Under the pieces are notes generated by a model. That model saw nothing but the letters and a program-made list of their open reading frames with translations, searched no databases and was not told where the DNA came from. DNA of 10,331 nucleotides from assembly GCA_002440975.1 (NCBI GenBank), contig DJWN01000022.1, forward strand, positions 1-10,331. Reading direction: 5' to 3'. A program made the position numbers and the translations under genes. This stretch comes from Bacteroidales bacterium UBA6229. Its GTDB lineage: Bacteria > Bacteroidota > Bacteroidia > Bacteroidales > F082. Positions within the stretch are counted from its first letter, which is position 1; every line of letters starts with the position of its first letter. Below, in pieces: positions 5,735 through 10,331 of the stretch.

Positions 5735-7237
5735 ATGAGTAATCACATCACCATGAATCCCAATCCGGTACTACAGTACCTTAATAAACCGGCACACCTG
5801 CTTACCAAAGATGATTTGATCAGGTATATCGTAGATAACGACATAGAAATGATTAACTTCAGGTATGTTGGATGGGATGGAAGGTTGAAAATTCTCAACT
5901 TTATAATCGGTAGTCTCGAACATTTAAACACCATTCTCACTGCCGGCGAGCGTGTGGATGGTTCCAGTTTGTTGCCATTTGTAGAAGCCGGATCGAGCGA
6001 CTTGTATGTCATTCCGCGTTACAAAACAGCTTTTCGTAATCCGTTTTCCGAAATTCCTGCTCTGGATATCATGTGTTCTTATTACGACCGCAATGGCGAA
6101 CCCCTCGACGGTGCACCTGAAAACATCCTGAAAAAAGCACACGACAGCTTTAAGGCACAGACAGGCATGGAGTTCGAAACCATGGGCGAGTTGGAATACT
6201 ACATCATCAGCGACGACGACGGACAGTTTAAAGCCGACGACCAGAGAGGTTATCATGAGTCGTCTCCTTTTTCAAGGTGGGGCGATTTCCGTACCGAAGC
6301 CATGAAACTTATTGCTGAATCAGGCGGGATGATAAAATACGGCCATTCTGAAGTAGGTAATTTTACCAAAAATGGCAAAGTGTACGAACAAAATGAAATT
6401 GAATTCCTGCCTACCAATGTCGAAGATTCAGCCGATCAGTTGGTGAAAGCCAAATGGATTATCCGAACGCTGGCTGAGCAATACGGTGTCATGGTGACCT
6501 TTGCACCCAAGATTACCGTTGGCAAGGCTGGCAGTGGCCTTCATATTCATACCCGTGTGATGAAAGAGGGAAAAAATATGATGATCGAAGGAGGACAATT
6601 AAGCCAGATCGCTAAAACAGCCATCGCAGGTTATATGGAATTAGCTCCTTCACTCACTGCTTTTGGAAACCAGAACCCAACTTCCTATTTCCGACTTGTC
6701 CCGCATCAGGAAGCTCCTACCAACATCTGCTGGGGCGATAGAAACCGCTCTGTATTGGTGAGGGTTCCGCTCGGCTGGACTGTGCCTTCTAATATGATTC
6801 ACAAGGTAAATCCGCAGGAAAAGGGCGATATTATCGACATGAGTGGCAAGCAAACCGTTGAACTTCGCAGCCCCGACGGATCAGCAGATCTGTATCTGCT
6901 CCTGGCAGGACTTACTGTGGCTGCCCGCCATGGTTTTGAAATGAGCGACCCGCTAAAAGTAGCCCGCGAAACTTATGTAGACATCAATATTTTTGACGAA
7001 GAAAACAAGCAGAGACAACAACAACTGGCCCAACTGCCGGCCTCCTGTGTTGAGTCGGCACGCAACCTGCAAAACCAACGCGAACATTATATCAAATTCG
7101 GAGTGTTCCCCGATAGTGTTATCGATAAAACAATTGCTAAACTTACTAAATTTAACGACGAAGGGCTTATCTCGCGCATCAAAGATGATGATGATCAGGT
7201 GATGGCTCTGGTCAAACAATATTTTAACTGTGGATAA
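5735..7237 (+). CDS. glnA: Glutamine synthetase, type I (glutamate-ammonia ligase)
   Basis: This 500-residue cytoplasmic enzyme makes glutamine from glutamate, ammonium and ATP. The N-terminal beta-grasp domain (about 25-115) carries VDGSS (D75, matching the catalytic Asp50 of the Salmonella enzyme) and SD (D89, Asp64). The catalytic domain has ELEYYI (E152/E154, metal), QNEIEF (E221), GSGLHIH (H270, metal), YFRLVPHQEAP (R320; E326, the catalytic Glu flap), RNRSVLVRVP and VELRSPD (E376, R378). All key residues are therefore present, so it should be active rather than a degenerate GS-like protein. The region around the adenylylation tyrosine (NLYDLP in Salmonella) reads INIFDEENK, without Tyr, so GlnE-type control is unlikely. 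The ATG at 5735 follows a perfect -7 box; a second ATG six codons on is possible. An HMG-CoA lyase gene overlaps its end by 8 bp. Substrate use other than ammonium (gamma-glutamyl-amine synthesis) cannot be excluded from sequence. Confidence 0.88.
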   Translation: MSNHITMNPNPVLQYLNKPAHLLTKDDLIRYIVDNDIEMINFRYVGWDGRLKILNFIIGSLEHLNTILTAGERVDGSSLLPFVEAGSSDLYVIPRYKTAFRNPFSEIPALDIMCSYYDRNGEPLDGAPENILKKAHDSFKAQTGMEFETMGELEYYIISDDDGQFKADDQRGYHESSPFSRWGDFRTEAMKLIAESGGMIKYGHSEVGNFTKNGKVYEQNEIEFLPTNVEDSADQLVKAKWIIRTLAEQYGVMVTFAPKITVGKAGSGLHIHTRVMKEGKNMMIEGGQLSQIAKTAIAGYMELAPSLTAFGNQNPTSYFRLVPHQEAPTNICWGDRNRSVLVRVPLGWTVPSNMIHKVNPQEKGDIIDMSGKQTVELRSPDGSADLYLLLAGLTVAARHGFEMSDPLKVARETYVDINIFDEENKQRQQQLAQLPASCVESARNLQNQREHYIKFGVFPDSVIDKTIAKLTKFNDEGLISRIKDDDDQVMALVKQYFNCG

Positions 7238-8078
7238 TCTCATTAAAATTATCGAAACGCCCCGTGATGGATTTCAAGGGCTCGATGCGGTTATTTCTAC
7301 TGAAAAGAAGGTGAACTACATCAATCAACTGCTGCGATGCGGATTTCAAACTGTGGAAGTTGGTAGTTTCGTGTCGCCAAAACTAATTCCCCAAATGGCA
7401 GATACGGCAGCGGTGCTAAACCAACTTGATTTGTCGGATGTGGATACCGAAATCGCTGTGCTGACGGCTACCGAAAAGGGTGGAAAAATGGCTTGCGAGT
7501 TTAAACAGGTCGACCAAATATTTTTCCCGTTTTCAACCTCACCTACTTTTTTGCGACGCAATATCCGTAGCACACTGAAGCAGGCCGATCAAACCATTGA
7601 TGGACTTCAAAACCTGTGTCTTAAGCATAACAAAGAACTGGTGGTGTTTTTTTCAATGGGCTTTGGCAGTGCTTATGGCGATCCGTGGAGCATGGATATC
7701 CTCTACGAGTGGGTCGAACGTATGATGGATAAAGACTTGTCGCTGTTTCCTTTTTCGGACATTTTCGGTGACACCGACCCGCTGATTATTGAGAAAGTAT
7801 TTCGTCTGCTCATGAAAGAGTTTCCCGAAGCTGAATTTGGTTTGCACCTGCATTCGTTGCCTGCTAAACGCAAGGAAAAAGTAACAGCCGCTTACAGGGC
7901 AGGAATCCGTCGGTTCGATACGGTGATAAACGGCCTGGGGGGCTGTCCTCAAACAGGAAAAGACTTGGTAGGGAATCTGCCTTTGGATGTCCTGCTCGAA
8001 ATCTGCCAACAACAAAATATACGGCACGGAATTAATCCTTCAGCGCTCCAAAAAGCACTGGAGCTTTATCCGGTATAG
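7230..8078 (+). CDS. Hydroxymethylglutaryl-CoA lyase (HMGL-like TIM barrel)
   Basis: This 282-residue enzyme probably cleaves HMG-CoA to acetyl-CoA and acetoacetate, the last step of leucine breakdown. Diagnostic features are PRDGFQ (R12, D13: catalytic Arg and metal ligand), VEVGSFVSPKLIPQMADT (42-59, close to the mitochondrial enzyme), HLH (H206, H208: metal), and NGLGGCP (C239, the catalytic-loop cysteine) followed by GN (N249, metal). These fit HMG-CoA lyase better than isopropylmalate or citramalate synthases, which are longer. The segment SDIFGDTDP at 176-184 departs from the usual GDTIGVGTP. The protein is slightly shorter than usual (about 300). The start is GTG at 7230, inside the end of the glutamine synthetase gene (8-bp overlap); no later start would keep the essential RDG motif, so coupled translation is likely. 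A strong hairpin follows 12 nt after the stop. The exact acyl-CoA substrate is inferred from motifs. Confidence 0.82.
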   Translation: MDNLIKIIETPRDGFQGLDAVISTEKKVNYINQLLRCGFQTVEVGSFVSPKLIPQMADTAAVLNQLDLSDVDTEIAVLTATEKGGKMACEFKQVDQIFFPFSTSPTFLRRNIRSTLKQADQTIDGLQNLCLKHNKELVVFFSMGFGSAYGDPWSMDILYEWVERMMDKDLSLFPFSDIFGDTDPLIIEKVFRLLMKEFPEAEFGLHLHSLPAKRKEKVTAAYRAGIRRFDTVINGLGGCPQTGKDLVGNLPLDVLLEICQQQNIRHGINPSALQKALELYPV

Positions 8079-8082
8079 CCGC

Positions 8083-8122
8083 AAAAAAAAGGCGATTGAT
8101 TGTAAAATACAACCAATCGCCT
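8083..8122 (-). terminator. Intrinsic terminator of amt, probably bidirectional
   Basis: AGGCGATTG (8090-8098) pairs perfectly with CAATCGCCT (8114-8122). After a single A/C mismatch the stem continues with TTGTA (8100-8104) and TACAA (8108-8112), closing on a 3-nt AAA loop. Eight A residues at 8083-8090 give a U-tract directly after the stem on the minus strand, ending the amt transcript 23 nt past its stop. On the plus strand the hairpin lies 12 nt after the HMG-CoA lyase stop but is followed only by CTCTTG, so it is a weaker terminator in that direction. Confidence 0.88.
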
Positions 8123-8145
8123 CTTGATAAACAAATTCATTAAGG

Positions 8146-9363
8146 TTATAAAGCTCCCGAATCGTAGGCGTTTTCTCCGTGCAGTGAGAAATCGAGTCCC
8201 TGAGCTTCTTCTTCTTCCGATACTTTTACCTTCACAATCTTGTTGATGATCACCAACATAAGGTAGGTAAACAAAAAGGCATAGGCCGAAGCAATGGCTA
8301 CAGCAATTAATTCTTTGAAAAAGAATGCGGTGTTTCCTTCAACTAATCCTGATTGACCATTGATGGCTTCACTGGCAAATACACCAAGCAGTATGGTTCC
8401 TGTAACGCCACCCATGCCGTGTACGCCCCAAACGTCGAGGGCATCGTCCCAGCCAAGTTTGTTTTTGTAATGTACTGCGAAATAGCAGACCAATCCGGAT
8501 GCGATGCCGATAACAATGGCTGCCCAAACCGGCACAAATCCGGCAGCAGGTGTAATGGTAGCCAATCCGGCAACGGCTCCTGTGAGCAAACCGATGAATT
8601 TTGGTTTGCCGGTAATCGACCACTCTACAATGAGCCAGGTTATGGCGGCAAAAGAAGCGGCAATGTCGGTATTTAAAAAGGCCAGTGTGGTGATTTTATC
8701 AACCGCCAGCTCACTTCCTGCATTAAAACCATACCATCCAAACCAAAGTAACCCCGTGCCGATGGCTACCAACGGGATACTGTTGGGTGGAGACTGCACA
8801 TCCTGACGTTTTCCTACATAAATTACCGAAGCCAAAGCTGCGAACCCGGCTGTGGCATGCACCACAATACCTCCGGCGAAATCGAGAACCCCCCATTCGG
8901 CAAAAAGTCCACCGCCCCATACCATATGTACAAAAGGGTAGTAAACGAAAAGCTGCCATAAAACAAGAAATATAAGGTAACTCTTAAAGCTGACCCGGTT
9001 TACGAAAGCACCTGTGATAAGGGCAGGAGTAATGATGGCGAACATCATCTGGTAAGCGATAAAAATAAATTCGGGAAACTGTTGGTCAGGAGAGCCAAAA
9101 GCTGCGTCGAAAGGAATTCCCCGCAAAAAGGCATGATCCAGATTGCCAATAATTCCACCTTCGCCGCCACTGAACGAAAGGGAGTATCCTACCCCAATCC
9201 ACATGATGGTGGTGATGCCCAACGACACGAAGGTCTGCATCATAATGCCTAATATGTTCCGGCGGCCGGCCAATCCTCCATAAAAGAAAGCAAGTCCGGG
9301 AGTCATCAGCATAACCAGACTGGTGCTGATGATCATAAATGTTGTTGTTCCTGTATTAAACAT
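8146..9363 (-). CDS. amt: Ammonium transporter, Amt family
   Basis: This 405-residue inner-membrane channel, with about eleven helices, conducts ammonium or ammonia and works as a trimer. The N-terminus enters the first helix directly and there is no cleaved signal peptide. Functional residues matched to E. coli AmtB are F108 (QMMFAIITPALI, F107 gate), W149 (W148), D161 in DFAGG (D160), H169 (H168), W210 and F213 in WFGWYGFNAGSE (W212, F215), and H315 in VWGVHGMGG (H318), so the twin-His pore is intact. The cytoplasmic tail (about 378-405: SEEEEAQGLDFSLHGENAY) keeps the conserved region that binds GlnK and controls gating. The ATG at 9363 lies 18 nt after the stop of the porin-like gene, so the two should share a transcript. 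No glnK/PII gene flanks it in the window, although amt and glnK are usually neighbours. A hairpin terminator follows. Confidence 0.96.
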   Translation of the reverse strand: MFNTGTTTFMIISTSLVMLMTPGLAFFYGGLAGRRNILGIMMQTFVSLGITTIMWIGVGYSLSFSGGEGGIIGNLDHAFLRGIPFDAAFGSPDQQFPEFIFIAYQMMFAIITPALITGAFVNRVSFKSYLIFLVLWQLFVYYPFVHMVWGGGLFAEWGVLDFAGGIVVHATAGFAALASVIYVGKRQDVQSPPNSIPLVAIGTGLLWFGWYGFNAGSELAVDKITTLAFLNTDIAASFAAITWLIVEWSITGKPKFIGLLTGAVAGLATITPAAGFVPVWAAIVIGIASGLVCYFAVHYKNKLGWDDALDVWGVHGMGGVTGTILLGVFASEAINGQSGLVEGNTAFFFKELIAVAIASAYAFLFTYLMLVIINKIVKVKVSEEEEAQGLDFSLHGENAYDSGAL

Positions 9364-9381
9364 GTTGTAAAATATTTGTTG

Positions 9382-10179
9382 TTAAAATGATAAACCAAAA
9401 ACCAAGAATACTTTTTCGGCCTGGGGATTGGTGATAACAGCGCATGAGAGCGGAAGTGCGTATTTTTCGGTTATTTGCAGTTGCTTCGAAGCCTGGAGTC
9501 CTAAATTAACCACGCCAAGGCCGGTGCCATAAAAACCTGTTTCACCGATGTATCCTATGGAAGCATCCGCTGCCTTGGGATTGTTGAAAGCCATGCCGGC
9601 AAAGGCATTCAGTTCTACTTCTTTGATCTTGAAAGCATATCCCAATTCTGCATACGAGGAGTATTGAATTCCACTTTTTGTGTTAAAATCAGGACTGGTT
9701 GGATCGTCATTAATTTTCTGGGCATCAGCACCGTAGAAGTTTACTGCCACCAACAACGAAAAGGGAATTTTATCGTTTCCGTTAAAGGCTACCGTACCTT
9801 CCAGAATATGCCCGGTTTTGTCTTTGTTGTACTGGAAATACTTGTAATCGCTCGTGTCGGGGAAGTAATAATCGGTCAGGGTAAGGGTAAACAGTCCATC
9901 CATCAGATCCGCCGCCAGGTACAAATCGAACTCCTGATACGGGTTTGGCCCTGCAATGATATAAGCTCCCCATGCGCCTAATTTCACCGGGCCAACACTC
10001 AGCTCGGCATGTGGCTGGATAACCGGGTAGCTGCCGCCAAACTGTGTTCCGCGCCATACGTATTTACTCATCAAATCAGCCCCGAAATCGTAATCGATAA
10101 GGCTGCTTTTGTCTTGTGCTATGGCTGGTATTGTCCACATTGCCAGGCATAATACAATTAATTGCTGTATTCTCTTCAT
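9382..10179 (-). CDS. TorF-like putative porin (outer membrane beta-barrel)
   Basis: This 265-residue outer-membrane protein is probably a beta-barrel. Residues 1-22 are a signal peptide (MKRIQQLIVLCLAMWTIPAI, then AQ), with a cut near A21/Q22. The start of the mature barrel, DFGADLMSKYVWRGTQFGGS at 31-50, followed by PVIQPHAEL and LGAWGAYI, matches the TorF/Gcw_chp family of putative porins. Alternating hydrophobic strands follow, and the protein ends VFLVFGLSF, a typical barrel C-terminus with terminal Phe. An ORF extension to 10245 would add 22 polar residues before the signal peptide and would overlap the promoter, so the ATG at 10179 is chosen. It is the first gene of an operon with amt (18-nt gap), which suggests a role in uptake of ammonium or another nitrogen source across the outer membrane. 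Its substrate is not known. The family call rests on the N-terminal motif and overall form. Confidence 0.75.
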   Translation of the reverse strand: MKRIQQLIVLCLAMWTIPAIAQDKSSLIDYDFGADLMSKYVWRGTQFGGSYPVIQPHAELSVGPVKLGAWGAYIIAGPNPYQEFDLYLAADLMDGLFTLTLTDYYFPDTSDYKYFQYNKDKTGHILEGTVAFNGNDKIPFSLLVAVNFYGADAQKINDDPTSPDFNTKSGIQYSSYAELGYAFKIKEVELNAFAGMAFNNPKAADASIGYIGETGFYGTGLGVVNLGLQASKQLQITEKYALPLSCAVITNPQAEKVFLVFGLSF

Positions 10180-10225
10180 GTCTTTTTTAATTAGTTTATA
10201 ATCATTGGTTTTGTACAATTCCAAA

Positions 10226-10242
10226 AAGCAGAAACTGCGCCA
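10226..10242 (-). promoter_or_regulatory. Candidate sigma-54 (RpoN) promoter of the porin-amt operon
   Basis: The minus strand reads TGGCGCAGTTTCTGCTT. Against the sigma-54 consensus TGGCAC-N5-TTGCW it keeps the invariant GG (10241-10240) and GC (10229-10228) at the exact 10-nt spacing, with only two mismatches (A to G in the -24 box, first T to C in the -12 box). Transcription would start near 10216, leaving a leader of about 36 nt. No good TAnnTTTG box is present upstream of this gene, unlike the plus-strand genes. Nitrogen-uptake operons are classic sigma-54 targets, which fits. Confidence 0.45.
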
Positions 10243-10284
10243 CAAGATTAACTAACAACCTCTTCGCTGTCAATTGGCTATTAC

Positions 10285-10311
10285 ACCTACCCGTTTGCGC
10301 AGGTTACCTAC
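10285..10311 (-). repeat. Two GTAGGT direct repeats, 21 bp apart
   Basis: GTAGGT occurs on the minus strand at 10311-10306 and 10290-10285, start to start 21 bp (two helical turns), about 45-70 bp upstream of the sigma-54 element. A short dyad AGGT-T-ACCT (10301-10309) overlaps one copy. The spacing would suit an activator binding one face of the DNA, but 6-bp repeats can occur by chance. No gene is visible from 10243 to the right edge. Confidence 0.2.
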
Positions 10312-10331
10312 TTCATCTAAGTATCTTTACT

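Noticed and set aside
8353..8806. Plus-strand open frames within amt
   Set aside because: They are antisense to a highly conserved Amt protein and show no domain; they are shadows of its GC-rich codons.
10180..10245. Upstream extension of the porin-like gene to 10245
   Set aside because: It would bury a well-formed signal peptide 22 residues inside the protein and would overlap the putative sigma-54 promoter.
1..10331. Defence system, prophage, insertion sequence or CRISPR array
   Set aside because: I found no transposase, integrase, recombinase, nuclease or regularly spaced direct repeats; all recognised genes are metabolic, transport, envelope or regulatory.

Overview
The window looks like chromosomal DNA from a member of the Bacteroidetes (Bacteroidota), probably of the order Bacteroidales. 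Several signs agree: perfect TAnnTTTG promoter -7 boxes upstream of three genes, A-rich leaders without clear Shine-Dalgarno sites, a TPR protein with one membrane helix and a C-terminal LuxR-like helix-turn-helix, a large AsmA-family protein, and a truncated secreted protein whose N-terminus resembles T9SS-type surface proteins. I cannot assign a genus. I see no mobile element, CRISPR array, tRNA or rRNA.

Layout. The left part (1-2363) is on the minus strand. A transmembrane TPR/HTH regulator is followed by a 57-residue coiled-coil-like small ORF, whose stop codon overlaps (ATGA) the start of a secreted protein that runs off the left edge. A gene-free stretch of about 300 bp separates these from the plus-strand genes. 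Those are a 955-residue AsmA-family envelope protein with a striking 11-residue-repeat tail, then a type I glutamine synthetase overlapped by a GTG-started HMG-CoA lyase. A strong hairpin terminator (8083-8122) lies where transcription converges. The right part (8146-10179) is a minus-strand operon of a TorF-like outer membrane beta-barrel protein followed by an Amt ammonium transporter. It is preceded by a credible sigma-54 -24/-12 element.

How the genes fit together. The right half reads as a nitrogen-acquisition region: a putative porin and Amt bring ammonium in, and glutamine synthetase fixes it into glutamine. The synthetase has its metal, substrate and catalytic residues but lacks the adenylylation tyrosine, and no glnK/PII gene is visible, so control may be mainly transcriptional or by feedback. 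The HMG-CoA lyase coupled to glutamine synthetase is unexpected and hints at a link to leucine or acetoacetate metabolism. The left half is envelope and surface biology under a possible dedicated regulator.

Most genes are ordinary core functions. The points most worth following are the translationally coupled microprotein, the GS/HMG-CoA-lyase overlap, the hendecad tail of the AsmA protein, and the possible sigma-54 control of the porin-amt operon.
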